DNA of 64,000 nt from Vibrio gigantis (GCF_024347515.1 NZ_AP025492.1:3348001-3412000); one strand, 5' to 3'; shown: positions 40,640-62,335, counted from the stretch's first letter. The notes: generated by a model from the sequence alone, not told the origin. Numbers and translations are program-made.

Positions 40640-40735
40640 CGAGATAGCGAGATAGCGAGATAGCGAGATAGCGAGATAGCGAGATAGCGAGATAGCGAGA
40701 TAGCGAGATAGCGAGATAGCGAGATAGCGAGATAG
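40640..40735. repeat. Tandem repeat, 12 exact copies of CGAGATAG
   Basis: The 8-bp unit CGAGATAG repeats 12 times without a mismatch over exactly 96 bp, starting 6 bp after the pssA terminator. No coding frame or promoter lies across it. Such a perfect array implies recent expansion by slippage. Confidence 0.97.
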
Positions 40736-41265
40736 GTTTGCTTGATGGTTATTTCGAGTCAATATATCTATTTATTAATAGTGAGTGTAGTAGCTTGAAG
40801 AGCTAAACATTCTATCTTTTTCTTAGCTCCTGATACGTCTATCAGGTATAGAGAGCAGTTAAACTAGTACTAAAACGAACATATTCGACAATTACCTTCT
40901 ACGTATTAAAGCAATAACGTTCGTCACTCCCTACAACGACGCACGAACGTGATCGGGTGTCTCAAAATTAAAGCTCTTAGATTCGTTCTATTTGGCTTAG
41001 CTAAAAGAGTAGAAGTAACTATCTCGATTCGTCAGATCTAAGAACCGAACAGCAGCCCCACGGCCAGAGATACACATCATAGGTAGTGATAAAGATCTGT
41101 AGCCAAGCTCCAAAACACAGATGCCGGAAACGACGAAAGCCTAGTCGTCAGACTAGGCTTTCTAATACGAGCGAGAATAGCGAAAGCGTTTAATGCGGCC
41201 ACCGAGCAAGGAGAAATCCTGTTGGCACGATCTCCTCGAGAGACGAAACACTTTTCTTAAAATGT
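40736..41265. other. Gene-free stretch between the octamer repeat and the rRNA array
   Basis: About 530 bp without a credible coding frame on either strand. It holds a small hairpin CCTGATA-CGTC-TATCAGG at 40829-40846, a distant inverted pair ACGTTCGT / ACGAACGT at 40917-40924 and 40943-40950, and a perfect 12-bp stem at 41135-41162. I see no mobile-element ends. Confidence 0.6.
41135..41162. other. Perfect 12-bp hairpin downstream of the rRNA array
   Basis: GAAAGCCTAGTC / GACTAGGCTTTC pair around GTCA. Neither strand has a real T run after it, so it could be a second, weak terminator or end-protection element behind the rRNA terminator at 41266-41297. Confidence 0.6.
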
Positions 41266-41297
41266 AAAAAAGCCCTGCTATTTCTAGCAGGGCTTTT
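41266..41297 (-). terminator. Terminator of the rRNA array
   Basis: On the minus strand AAAAGCCCTGCTA / TAGCAGGGCTTTTTT with a GAAA loop lies 8 bp after tRNA-Asp. It is the only U-tailed hairpin I see downstream of any of the three 5S genes. Confidence 0.93.
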
Positions 41298-41305
41298 CTA
41301 ATAAG

Positions 41306-41382
41306 TGGCGGAGTGGACGGGACTCGAACCCGCGACCCCCGGCGTGACAGGCCGGTATTCTAACCAACTGAACTACCACTCC
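41306..41382 (-). tRNA. tRNA-Asp (GTC)
   Basis: 77 nt with encoded CCA; acceptor GGAGTGG pairs with CCACTCC, and the anticodon GTC lies in CTGTCAC. It is the distal tRNA of the last rRNA operon, as tRNA-Asp often is in enterics. Confidence 0.97.
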
Positions 41383-41424
41383 GCAGTGGAATACTTGTCG
41401 TCGCTGACAAGTGTTCAAATTTAA

Positions 41425-41543
41425 AGCCTGGCGATGTCCTACTCTCACATGGGGAAGCCCCACACTACCATCGGCGCTATTGTGTTTCACTTCTGAGTTC
41501 GGCATGGAATCAGGTGGGTCCACAATGCTATGGTCGCCAAGCA
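41425..41543 (-). rRNA. 5S rRNA, operon 1 (leftmost)
   Basis: About 119 nt. The conserved core CCATGCCGAACTCAGAAGTG and the terminal helix GCTTGGCGA...TCGCCAGGC are present. The sequence is identical by eye to the other two copies at 47189 and 52770. Confidence 0.97.
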
Positions 41544-41637
41544 AATTTTAAAATTCGGAAAGCTGTTTTTGTTCTCTTCAAACTCATTCAAGCGTTTGGT
41601 ATTTCTTTGAGTCCATCAAAACCCCTTGGGTGTTGTA

Positions 41638-44530
<2,893 letters not shown>

Positions 44531-44893
44531 ATACAACCCGAAAGGGTCTTAGTGTATGGCAACTAACCAAGGTTTTTGGTTGTCATCAAGAAGGGTTAAT
44601 TCTTGATAACTGTTTGCCGGACTCAATTGTGAATCAAATAAATTTGATTCGAATACAAGACACTTGAATGTGTTTGTTGTGTTTACCTAAAAGGTAAACA
44701 TTGAGAACTTTTAAATTTGATTGAATTACTCGTAAGTAATCAATCAGTCAGCTTTCCAAATTGTTAAAGAGCATGAGACTTTAAGAACCAGTGTTCTAAA
44801 ATTCACATTTTCTAAAGACTCTCACAGTCGAAAAATCCAACCAGCGACATAAGAAGTGGTTTGGAGTTTTAACTTCCAAGAATATTTAGAGAA

Positions 44894-44969
44894 TGGTGGG
44901 CGATACCGGGCTCGAACCAGTGACCCCCTGCTTGTAAGGCAGGTGCTCTCCCAACTGAGCTAATCGCCC
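44894..44969 (-). tRNA. tRNA-Val (TAC)
   Basis: 76 nt with encoded CCA, anticodon TAC in CTTACAA. It is the last of three tRNAs in the spacer of operon 1. Confidence 0.97.
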
Positions 44970-45001
44970 ACGATAGTTTTAATTCCTTCGCGGAGAAAGA
45001 A

Positions 45002-45077
45002 TGGTGGGTCGTGCAGGATTCGAACCTGCGACCAATTGATTAAAAGTCAACTGCTCTACCAACTGAGCTAACGACCC
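45002..45077 (-). tRNA. tRNA-Lys (TTT)
   Basis: 76 nt with encoded CCA, anticodon TTT in CTTTTAA. Confidence 0.97.
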
Positions 45078-45079
45078 AA

Positions 45080-45155
45080 TGGTATCCCGTAGGGGAGTCG
45101 AACCCCTGTTACCGCCGTGAAAGGGCGGTGTCCTAGGCCTCTAGACGAACGGGAC
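45080..45155 (-). tRNA. tRNA-Glu (TTC)
   Basis: 76 nt with encoded CCA, anticodon TTC in CTTTCAC. E. coli rrnB at the same locus also carries tRNA-Glu in its spacer. It is separated from tRNA-Lys by two bases. Confidence 0.97.
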
Positions 45156-45244
45156 ACTGGATTGAAGAACTTGGGAGTTCTTCGTCTCTTTTACTTTCTA
45201 AACCTAATCAATCTGTGTGGACACTCATCGTGGATATCTTCGTA

Positions 45245-46799
<1,555 letters not shown>

Positions 46800-47092
46800 A
46801 AGATTTTGTGACTCAACGAATACTGACTTCAAAACTACTGTGTAATTTTAAAGTTATTATCATTCCAACAGAATGATAATGAATTGACTGTGCCAAATAA
46901 CCCCTCTCTATAAAGAAAGTAATTATTCGTATTGGTCACTCAGTTCATTGAAATCAATTTTGATTCCGAAGAATCTGTTTTATCTAACGATAAAACGTTT
47001 TGATATTCATCAACGAGTGCCCACACAGATTGATAGGTTTAAATTGTTAAAGAGCTTTGCTTTCAGTGCCTTAGCACTTAAGCAGGACGCGT
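46800..47092 (-). other. Leader of rRNA operon 1
   Basis: The transcribed leader between promoter and 16S holds boxA (AGCTCTTTAACAATTTA, 47040-47056), where the Nus antitermination complex assembles. It is almost base-for-base identical to the leader of operon 2 at 52381-52673. Confidence 0.8.
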
Positions 47093-47120
47093 ATAATACG
47101 CTTTCTACTTTGAAAGTCAA
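47093..47120 (-). promoter_or_regulatory. Single promoter of rRNA operon 1
   Basis: On the minus strand TTGACT (47115-47120), a 16-bp spacer and TATTAT (47093-47098) are followed by the discriminator ACGCGTCC. The 20 bp upstream are A/T-rich like an UP element. It lies only about 70 bp after the 5S gene of operon 2, and no second upstream promoter fits in between. Confidence 0.88.
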
Positions 47121-47154
47121 CATAAAATACTAAGAAAACTTAGAACTCTATGGT

Positions 47155-47180
47155 GACTTGTCTAGAAACTAGACAAAGTC
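47155..47180 (-). other. Hairpin between rRNA operons 2 and 1, no T run
   Basis: TTGTCTAG / CTAGACAA pair around three bases, extended by GAC / GTC with one bulge, starting 9 bp after the 5S gene. No U tract follows on the minus strand, so it does not look like a standard terminator. Confidence 0.6.
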
Positions 47181-47188
47181 GAAATTAA

Positions 47189-47307
47189 AGCCTGGCGATG
47201 TCCTACTCTCACATGGGGAAGCCCCACACTACCATCGGCGCTATTGTGTTTCACTTCTGAGTTCGGCATGGAATCAGGTGGGTCCACAATGCTATGGTCG
47301 CCAAGCA
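47189..47307 (-). rRNA. 5S rRNA, operon 2 (middle)
   Basis: Same sequence as the copy at 41425-41543, offset 5,764 bp. No tRNA follows it. Confidence 0.97.
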
Positions 47308-47401
47308 AATTTTAAAATTCGGAAAGCTGTTTTTGTTCTCTTCAAACTCATTCAAGCGTTTGGTATTTCTTTGAGTCCATCAAAACCCCTTGGGTGTTGT
47401 A

Positions 47402-50294
<2,893 letters not shown>

Positions 50295-50591
50295 ATACAA
50301 CCCGAAAGGGTCTTAATGTATGGCAACTAACCAAGGTTTTTGGTTGTCATCAAGAAGGGTTAATTCTTGATAACTGTTTGCCGGACTCAATTGTGAATCA
50401 ATGTAAACATTGATTCGAATACAAGACACTTGAATGTGTTTGTTGTGTTTACCTTAAAGGTAAACATTGAGAACTTTTAAATTTGATTGAATTACTCGTA
50501 AGTAATCAATCAGTCAGCTTTCCAAATTGTTAAAGAGCTTGATTCATAAATGAACCATTTTTAAAGATTCTTAGGGAAAAACCCTTAAAGA

Positions 50592-50667
50592 TGGTGGAGC
50601 TATGCGGGATCGAACCGCAGACCTCCTGCGTGCAAGGCAGGCGCTCTCCCAGCTGAGCTATAGCCCC
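50592..50667 (-). tRNA. tRNA-Ala (TGC)
   Basis: 76 nt with encoded CCA, anticodon TGC in CTTGCAC. The acceptor pairs GGGGCTA with TAGCTCC, with one G-T pair. Confidence 0.97.
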
Positions 50668-50681
50668 ATCTAGGTCGATAT

Positions 50682-50758
50682 TGGTGGGTCTGAGTGGACT
50701 TGAACCACCGACCTCCCGCTTATCAGGCGAGCGCTCTAACCAGCTGAGCTACAGACCC
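50682..50758 (-). tRNA. tRNA-Ile (GAT)
   Basis: 77 nt with encoded CCA, anticodon GAT in CTGATAA. Confidence 0.97.
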
Positions 50759-50825
50759 AATATCGTCTCTTAACTTTTCTAAACCTAATCAATCTGTGTG
50801 GACACTCATCGTAAGTATCTTCGTA

Positions 50826-52380
<1,555 letters not shown>

Positions 52381-52673
52381 AAGATTTTGTGACTCAACGA
52401 ATACTGACTTCAAAACTACTGTGTAATTTTAAAGTTATTATCATTCCAACAGAATGATAATGAATTGACTGTGCCAAATAACCCCTCTCTATAAAGAAAG
52501 TAATTATTCGTATTGGTCACTCAGTTCATTGAAATCAATTTTGATTCCGAAGAATCTGTTTTATCTAACGATAAAACGTTTTGATATTCATCAACGAGTG
52601 CCCACACAGATTGATAGGTTTAAATTGTTAAAGAGCTTTGCTTTCAGTGCCTTAGCACTTAAGCAGGACGCGT
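52381..52673 (-). other. Leader of rRNA operon 2
   Basis: boxA lies at 52621-52637. The leader is nearly identical to that of operon 1, which suggests gene conversion or a recent unit duplication. Confidence 0.8.
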
Positions 52674-52701
52674 ATAATACGCTTTCTACTTTGAAAGTCA
52701 A
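52674..52701 (-). promoter_or_regulatory. Single promoter of rRNA operon 2
   Basis: TTGACT (52696-52701), 16 bp, TATTAT (52674-52679), then ACGCGTCC, identical to the operon 1 promoter. One base (52731) differs in the short region between it and the preceding 5S. Confidence 0.88.
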
Positions 52702-52735
52702 CATAAAATACTAAGAAAACTTAGAACCCTATGGT

Positions 52736-52761
52736 GACTTGTCTAGAAACTAGACAAAGTC
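52736..52761 (-). other. Hairpin between rRNA operons 3 and 2, no T run
   Basis: The same 8-bp stem with bulged extension as at 47155-47180, starting 9 bp after the 5S gene of operon 3. Confidence 0.6.
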
Positions 52762-52769
52762 GAAATTAA

Positions 52770-52888
52770 AGCCTGGCGATGTCCTACTCTCACATGGGGA
52801 AGCCCCACACTACCATCGGCGCTATTGTGTTTCACTTCTGAGTTCGGCATGGAATCAGGTGGGTCCACAATGCTATGGTCGCCAAGCA
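52770..52888 (-). rRNA. 5S rRNA, operon 3 (rightmost, first transcribed)
   Basis: Same sequence by eye as the other two copies, offset 5,581 bp from operon 2. Confidence 0.97.
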
Positions 52889-52982
52889 AATTTTAAAATT
52901 CGGAAAGCTGTTTTTGTTCTCTTCAAACTCATTCAAGCGTTTGGTATTTCTTTGAGTCCATCAAAACCCCTTGGGTGTTGTA

Positions 52983-55875
<2,893 letters not shown>

Positions 55876-56225
55876 ATACAACCCGAAAGGGTCTTAATGT
55901 ATGGCAACTAACCAAGGTTTTTGGTTGTCATCAAGAAGGGTTAATTCTTGATAACTGTTTGCCGGACTCAATTGTGATTCAAACAAGTTTGAATCGAATA
56001 CAAGACACTTGAATGTGTTTGTTGTGTTTATCATAAAGATAAACATTGAGAACTTTTAAATTTGATTGAATTACTCGTAAGTAATCAATCAGTCAGCTTT
56101 CCAAATTGTTAAAGAGCATAAAGCAAAAAGCTTTAATCAATAACTTACGTTATTAATTAAAGCTCTGGCTTTAACTAAATCTAAACCATCAATCTGTGTG
56201 GACACTCATCGTAAGTATCTTCGTA
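55876..56225 (-). other. 16S-23S spacer of operon 3, no tRNA
   Basis: The 350-bp spacer has no tRNA gene on either strand. It keeps the boxA-like site (56103-56118) and the two covarying hairpins (55976-55995 and 56026-56044). Where the tRNAs would be there is only an A/T-rich palindromic stretch near 56120-56175. tRNA-less spacers are known in vibrios. Confidence 0.9.
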
Positions 56226-57780
<1,555 letters not shown>

Positions 57781-58095
57781 AAGATTTTGTGACTCAACGA
57801 ATACTGACTTCAAAACTAATATTCATTCGCTCTTTTCGAAAAAGGAACGTGAACATGTAATTCTAAAGCTATTACCATTCCAACAGAATGATAATGAATT
57901 GACTGTGCCAAATAACCGAGGTTATTTGTATTGGTCACTCAGTTCATTGAAATCATTTTAATTCCGAAGAATCTGTTTTATCTAACGATAAAACATTTTG
58001 ATATTCATCAACGAGTGCCCACACAGATTGATAGGTTTAAATTGTTAAAGAGCGCTAGCGTTTTGTGATTCATATCTCAGTCGCTAGGGGTGCGT
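57781..58095 (-). other. Leader of rRNA operon 3
   Basis: boxA lies at 58038-58053. The leader shares most of its sequence with operons 1 and 2 but has a private segment at about 57820-57860 and diverges completely upstream of boxA, so the shared unit ends there. Confidence 0.8.
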
Positions 58096-58123
58096 ACTAT
58101 ACCTGCACCACTTTGAGAGTCAA
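58096..58123 (-). promoter_or_regulatory. P2 promoter of rRNA operon 3
   Basis: TTGACT (58118-58123), a 16-bp spacer and TATAGT (58096-58101), then a GC-rich discriminator ACGCACCCC on the minus strand. Confidence 0.88.
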
Positions 58124-58198
58124 GGGTTATTTTCAAACTCTTTTTCTCTACCGATTTCGCTGTGTGACTTTCGTCTCACTCCGTGTCGGTGAGGCGGC

Positions 58199-58226
58199 AT
58201 TATAGAGAGATTGAGATGGAGCACAA
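58199..58226 (-). promoter_or_regulatory. P1 promoter of rRNA operon 3
   Basis: TTGTGC (58221-58226), a 16-bp spacer and a perfect TATAAT (58199-58204), then the discriminator GCCGCCTC. A/T-rich DNA upstream (58230-58255) resembles an UP element. P1 and P2 are about 103 bp apart, close to the E. coli spacing. Confidence 0.85.
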
Positions 58227-58417
58227 GGGCTTTTTGAAATAAAAGTTTTGTTCGCCTAAAAAGCCACCAGATCCGCATTTTTCGAATAAAAACTAAACAT
58301 TTGAGACGTATCACAGCAATACATTGGAAAAATGGAAGCCATGAACGTAAGATTCATGTGTCTATTTTGTTAATGGTAGATGCGTCTATTTCGTTTATTA
58401 ATATGTAGTATTCCGAT
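58227..58417. other. Intergenic DNA between rRNA P1 and the RRM gene
   Basis: About 190 bp, A/T-rich. It should contain the divergent promoter of the RRM gene and any Fis sites for rRNA P1, but I cannot place either with confidence. Confidence 0.4.
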
Positions 58418-58870
58418 ATGAACTCAAAAAAATCGATGTTGTTAATTGTCGCACTGGCTGTATTAGGCGGCATTGTTTTCTCTCAGGTAGATATATCGCC
58501 TGCAATTACCTTTATCCTTGGTGTCTTGGCTTCCGCTTTTGTTGTTAACTTTTCAAGCACCGACTCAAAATCAGATTCAGAACCTAAGGCTTCAACAAAA
58601 ACACTTTATGTGGGTAACCTTCCATACAAAGCGAACGAATCACATGTACGTGAATTATTCTCAGAGCATGGTGAAGTATTTGCAGTACGTTTAATGAAAG
58701 ACAAACGTACTGGTAAAAGAAGAGGCTTTGGATTTGTTGTTATGGCAAGTAATGATGTGAATCATGCAATCTCTGCACTTAACGATAAAGATTACATGCA
58801 ACGAACTTTAAAAGTGCGTGTTGCAAATGATCCTAAACATCCTGAAGCGGACGAATCTGAACTGAGCTAA
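58418..58870 (+). CDS. Membrane-anchored RRM RNA-binding protein
   Basis: The 150-residue protein has two predicted membrane helices, residues 7-23 and 27-45, a short linker and one RNA recognition motif from about 61 to 137. RNP2 is LYVGNL (63-68) and RNP1 is RGFGFVVM (102-109), with Met where an aromatic residue is usual at the last position. The RRM should face the cytoplasm if both ends are inside. Bacterial RRM proteins are usually small and soluble, so membrane anchoring is notable. No good ribosome binding site precedes the ATG. Its last 38 bases overlap the convergent murI gene. Its role is unknown. Confidence 0.85.
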   Translation: MNSKKSMLLIVALAVLGGIVFSQVDISPAITFILGVLASAFVVNFSSTDSKSDSEPKASTKTLYVGNLPYKANESHVRELFSEHGEVFAVRLMKDKRTGKRRGFGFVVMASNDVNHAISALNDKDYMQRTLKVRVANDPKHPEADESELS

Positions 58871-59633
58871 ACCCTAACTGCTTTAACATACTATTTAGTG
58901 CACTTTCTTTTTTAGGAAGTGCACTACAAAAAACCTCACGCACTCCCTCTTCTTTATTAATGCTTTCCAAACCCAACAAATCTTGAACTCGCTTCGCAAT
59001 CGCTTTACCAGAATCGATCAGCACTACGCTTTCGCCCAGTACTTGTTGAATCTCTGATTTGATCAGCGGGAAATGGGTACATCCTAAAACAGCCACATCA
59101 ATTGTATTGATCATCGGTTGAAGAATCTGTTGCAACTCTTCTAGGCTAATCTCCTCGCCTCTGAGTTTATCTTCGGCCATATCCACCAGCCGAGTAGAAC
59201 CCAACAATTCTACTCTTTTATTACTCGAGAAGTTTTTGATGAGATCATGTGTGTATTCACGAGTAATCGTCGCTGGAGTTGCAATAAGGCCAACGGCTTT
59301 ATTAGCAAGTAACGAGGCAGGCTTGATTGCCGGGACAACACCGACAATTGGGATAAGGTTGTTAGCACGAAGTGTAGGTAGGACTATCGTACTGGCTGTA
59401 TTACAAGCTATCACCACAATATCAATAGCGTGACTCGCAACAAAACTGGTCACGATAGTTTGGACTCGCTGAATCAGAACTTGCTGATCGAGCTCACCAT
59501 ATGGGTAGGCCTCGTTATCGAATACATAGATATAGTTGTGATTTGGTAGTAACTGGCTTATCTCTTTATATACAGACAAACCACCCACTCCAGAATCAAA
59601 GACCAATATGTTTTTTTGTATGCTTTCCGACAC
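58833..59633 (-). CDS. murI: Glutamate racemase
   Basis: MurI (266 residues from the GTG at 59633) makes D-glutamate for peptidoglycan. The catalytic pair sits in [14 protein letters not shown] near the N terminus, with VIACNTAS near residue 76 and [10 protein letters not shown] near 187. The GTG has AGG eight bases upstream; a TTG 30 bases earlier would add ten residues. Its 3' end overlaps the RRM gene by 38 bp. The btuB-murI neighbourhood is as in E. coli, with a DUF71 gene inserted between. Confidence 0.96.
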   Translation of the reverse strand: MSESIQKNILVFDSGVGGLSVYKEISQLLPNHNYIYVFDNEAYPYGELDQQVLIQRVQTIVTSFVASHAIDIVVIACNTASTIVLPTLRANNLIPIVGVVPAIKPASLLANKAVGLIATPATITREYTHDLIKNFSSNKRVELLGSTRLVDMAEDKLRGEEISLEELQQILQPMINTIDVAVLGCTHFPLIKSEIQQVLGESVVLIDSGKAIAKRVQDLLGLESINKEEGVREVFCSALPKKESALNSMLKQLGFSSVQIRPLQDV

Positions 59634-59699
59634 AACAATTACCTGTAATAAGTTCCGCAGCAATGATACCCCTTCACTCAGTTTTCGCCAATCCTCACG

Positions 59700-60365
59700 C
59701 TATACAATGCAAGCTCGATAGCGTTGATGTACAAAACGTTCACCTTGCTCTATCACTTCGAGCTCTATATCAAGCTTTCCTTTAAAACACGGTGCTGACG
59801 TCACTAGGGTATGGAACTCACCGTCTTCACCACATGGATCGACATGACTCGGTAAACTGTCTATTAGTTTTGACGTGTATTTCTGCCCACAGTAGCTCTT
59901 ATCCAATGCGTCGCTATCAACCGTGACGAGAAAGGTTTCGATCCCTCTGTTTATTATCTCACTAGCTAGGGCTTGGCTGCTCTCTCCTATGAGAGGAAAT
60001 ACACACTCCCAACCAGCCGGTTCTATATAGCTTTTTCGGTAGTCGGCTATACCGTTACAAAACATATCGCCAAATGCGACCGCATCAATTGATAAGCCAG
60101 ACCATTTCAGTGCTGAGACAATCGTACTTTGGTAAATCTCATTGCTTGGGAACACTTCAGGAAGCTCTATGGTGATGAGTGGCAAACCAATTAATTGCGC
60201 TTGCATGGCAACCACATCAATAGGAGTTACCTGGAAAGGGACTTCATCTCCAACATACGTAGTATAGAGAGCAACAACTTCATACTCGGCACTCTCAAGT
60301 AAACGCTCTAGGGTTAAGGTAGAGTCTTTACCTGATGACCAGCTTATGACGACTTTCTTTTTCAT
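59700..60365 (-). CDS. DUF71-family ATP pyrophosphatase, probable B12-salvage group
   Basis: The 221-residue protein has an N-terminal PP-loop, VVISWSSGKDSTLTLERLLE, and the conserved CGEDGEFHTLV segment near residue 177 of the DUF71/COG2102 family. In archaea and eukaryotes relatives amidate diphthine. Bacteria lack diphthamide, and a bacterial subgroup found beside B12 transport genes has been predicted by comparative genomics to act in B12 salvage. Lying just downstream of the riboswitch-controlled btuB fits that subgroup. The ATG at 60365 is chosen over a TTG 12 bases upstream. A terminator hairpin separates it from btuB, so expression may depend on read-through. Confidence 0.82.
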   Translation of the reverse strand: MKKKVVISWSSGKDSTLTLERLLESAEYEVVALYTTYVGDEVPFQVTPIDVVAMQAQLIGLPLITIELPEVFPSNEIYQSTIVSALKWSGLSIDAVAFGDMFCNGIADYRKSYIEPAGWECVFPLIGESSQALASEIINRGIETFLVTVDSDALDKSYCGQKYTSKLIDSLPSHVDPCGEDGEFHTLVTSAPCFKGKLDIELEVIEQGERFVHQRYRACIV

Positions 60366-60381
60366 TGATATACCCAATAAG

Positions 60382-60403
60382 AAAAAACCGCCCGAAGGCG
60401 GTT
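60382..60403 (-). terminator. Intrinsic terminator between btuB and the DUF71 gene
   Basis: On the minus strand AACCGCC / GGCGGTT with a TTCG loop is followed by a T run, 7 bp past the btuB stop. Confidence 0.9.
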
Positions 60404-60409
60404 AATATT

Positions 60410-62335
60410 CTAGAAATCATATGTCGCATTCAAGTAGTAAGCCCTCTCATTCCCCGAGTACCAGCCACTGTAAAATACATAACTTGCATATTTTTCATTG
60501 AACAGGTTTTCCGTACGAAAGCTCAATGTTAAATCATCATAATTGTAGTTAACCGCTAGGTTTACCAACCAATAAGCATCAAGCTTATCTAAGCTATTAG
60601 AGTTGTCACCATCTCGATACTTCTCACCAGTATAAACAGCATCAGTATAAAGACCTAAGCTCTCTGTCAGTGAGTAATCAAGTGCAACTCTACCTGTATG
60701 GTTAGCTACCCATGCGACGTCTTTTCCATCATTTACGCCTTCGGTAAACTGAGCATCAACATAACTATATTCAGCACTTAATAAAAGATCGTCAAAAACA
60801 TAATAATCACCGGCAAGCGTTGCACCATTGCGTGTTGAAGCATCAGCATTAGCATTGCGCCCAGAGCCAGAGCTAGGATCGGTTACGTAGACAATTTCAT
60901 CTTCTAGTTGGAGGTTGAAGAAGTCTGCTCTGAAGGAAAATACATCATCATTCCAATTCCAGCCGAACTCATTAGATATACCAGTTTGCGGTTTTAATCC
61001 AACAACACCAGGGAAGGTATAAGATTGCTCAGAAACTTTTGCGAATCGAAAATTACTTTCGGTACGGATATAAACTCTAGATTTATCGCTGATACGATAA
61101 TTGGCAGATAACTCATAAGCTGTTGCATCGTTATCTAAGTCCTGCCCATCCGGGTACTGCACCATATCTGTGACTCGATCTTCCACTTTCGCATAACGAC
61201 CACCGAGGTTAACAGTTAGATCTTGCGTCAGCGGGTAACTATAGCGAGCATAAACATTTACAGACTCTTGCTCATTATCTCTATCAGTCCAAGGGCTTGC
61301 ATAATCGTAATGACTCTTTAACAAATCTAAGCCGACAATCAGATTTCGGGGACCACTTTCAGAATCGAAGGTTCCTTCAAACTGACCAGCATAAAACAAC
61401 TGACCGCTTTCCGTTTCCTTGTCCGTACCATACGCTAAACCATGTCCAGTCATATCATCGAACATAATTTCATTCTTCAACGTCCAAGTGTTATTAAGCT
61501 TCTGATCGTAACCTAATCGCACACTTCGAGTTATCTCATGATTAAAATCATCTGGGTACGTTGTATTCGCTTGCGTTGGATCTTCCTTAAATTGCTCTTC
61601 AGTTAAGCTACCAGCATATTGTCTTTCTGTATCGTAATATCCAACTTCTACAAACAACTTCCGAGTTTCATCTCTATACTCGACAAACCCTAAGATTGAC
61701 CCATTTTCGCTATCATTGTGATCTCGGTAGTTATCTGAGTTATTTTGAGTTGCAGAAAAGCGGTAACTTACTTCATCTGTAACACTACCAGACGTGCTCG
61801 TACTCAATATAGTGGTATTGAAGCTACCGTAAGTCGCACTCACAGAAGTAGAATTTTCCGAAGGCGTTCTAGTAACAATGTTAATGACCCCACCAACAGC
61901 CTGATCACCGTACAATACACCAGCACTCCCAGATAAAACCTCAATTGTTTCAATATCTTTAAGTTGAATAAAATTTAGGTTTGGAGCGACTAGATCTTGA
62001 GAATTTAAACGACGACCATCCAACAATATGAGCGTGTTACTTGAAGCTTGCTCACCGCTAAACCCACGTAAAGAAAAAGCAGCGCCACTATTTGAGTCAG
62101 ATATTTGAATGCCAGCTCTACCACGCAGTAAAGACTCTAACGAGTTTGCACCACTTTGTTCGATTTCAGTACGGTCTATAATCACAATGTTTGATGGAAC
62201 ATCTGAAATAGTATTAACATTATTGCTGCGTGCTAAAACCACCATGGTTTCATCAGCAGAGGCTTCTTGGGCGTGTAAATTGGAGATAGGTGAAAGCAGC
62301 GATGCTACAGCAACCGCTAAAAGGGATTTGTTCAT
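60410..62335 (-). CDS. btuB: TonB-dependent vitamin B12 receptor
   Basis: BtuB (641 residues) imports cobalamin across the outer membrane with energy from TonB. Residues 1-22 are a signal peptide ending in LHA. The TonB box ETMVVLA follows at about 29. The plug domain covers about 35-160 (LRGFSGEQ, VLYGDQAVGGVINIVTR). A beta-barrel ends in the typical aromatic residue, YYLNATYDF. It is somewhat longer than E. coli BtuB (614). Control by the cobalamin riboswitch upstream identifies the substrate class. Confidence 0.93.
   Translation of the reverse strand: MNKSLLAVAVASLLSPISNLHAQEASADETMVVLARSNNVNTISDVPSNIVIIDRTEIEQSGANSLESLLRGRAGIQISDSNSGAAFSLRGFSGEQASSNTLILLDGRRLNSQDLVAPNLNFIQLKDIETIEVLSGSAGVLYGDQAVGGVINIVTRTPSENSTSVSATYGSFNTTILSTSTSGSVTDEVSYRFSATQNNSDNYRDHNDSENGSILGFVEYRDETRKLFVEVGYYDTERQYAGSLTEEQFKEDPTQANTTYPDDFNHEITRSVRLGYDQKLNNTWTLKNEIMFDDMTGHGLAYGTDKETESGQLFYAGQFEGTFDSESGPRNLIVGLDLLKSHYDYASPWTDRDNEQESVNVYARYSYPLTQDLTVNLGGRYAKVEDRVTDMVQYPDGQDLDNDATAYELSANYRISDKSRVYIRTESNFRFAKVSEQSYTFPGVVGLKPQTGISNEFGWNWNDDVFSFRADFFNLQLEDEIVYVTDPSSGSGRNANADASTRNGATLAGDYYVFDDLLLSAEYSYVDAQFTEGVNDGKDVAWVANHTGRVALDYSLTESLGLYTDAVYTGEKYRDGDNSNSLDKLDAYWLVNLAVNYNYDDLTLSFRTENLFNEKYASYVFYSGWYSGNERAYYLNATYDF

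Larger units (their letters stand above)
44531..45244 (-). other. 16S-23S spacer of operon 1 (tRNA Glu-Lys-Val)
   Basis: The 714-bp spacer holds tRNA-Glu, tRNA-Lys and tRNA-Val in transcription order. Next to 23S it has a boxA-like GCTCTTTAACAATTTG (44757-44773). Two hairpins, 44631-44650 and 44681-44699, keep their pairing but differ in sequence from the equivalent hairpins of the other two spacers. Confidence 0.9.
50295..50825 (-). other. 16S-23S spacer of operon 2 (tRNA Ile-Ala)
   Basis: The 531-bp spacer holds tRNA-Ile then tRNA-Ala, the commonest bacterial arrangement. A boxA-like site lies at 50524-50539, and the covarying hairpins are at 50395-50416 and 50447-50465. Confidence 0.9.

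Noticed and set aside
40640..40735. Octamer array as a CRISPR
   Set aside because: The unit is 8 bp with no spacers between copies and no cas genes nearby.
40917..40950. Inverted pair ACGTTCGT / ACGAACGT as an integron attachment site
   Set aside because: It lacks the paired core sites and no cassette or integrase is present. An 8-bp inverted pair in 560 bp of A/T-rich DNA can arise by chance.
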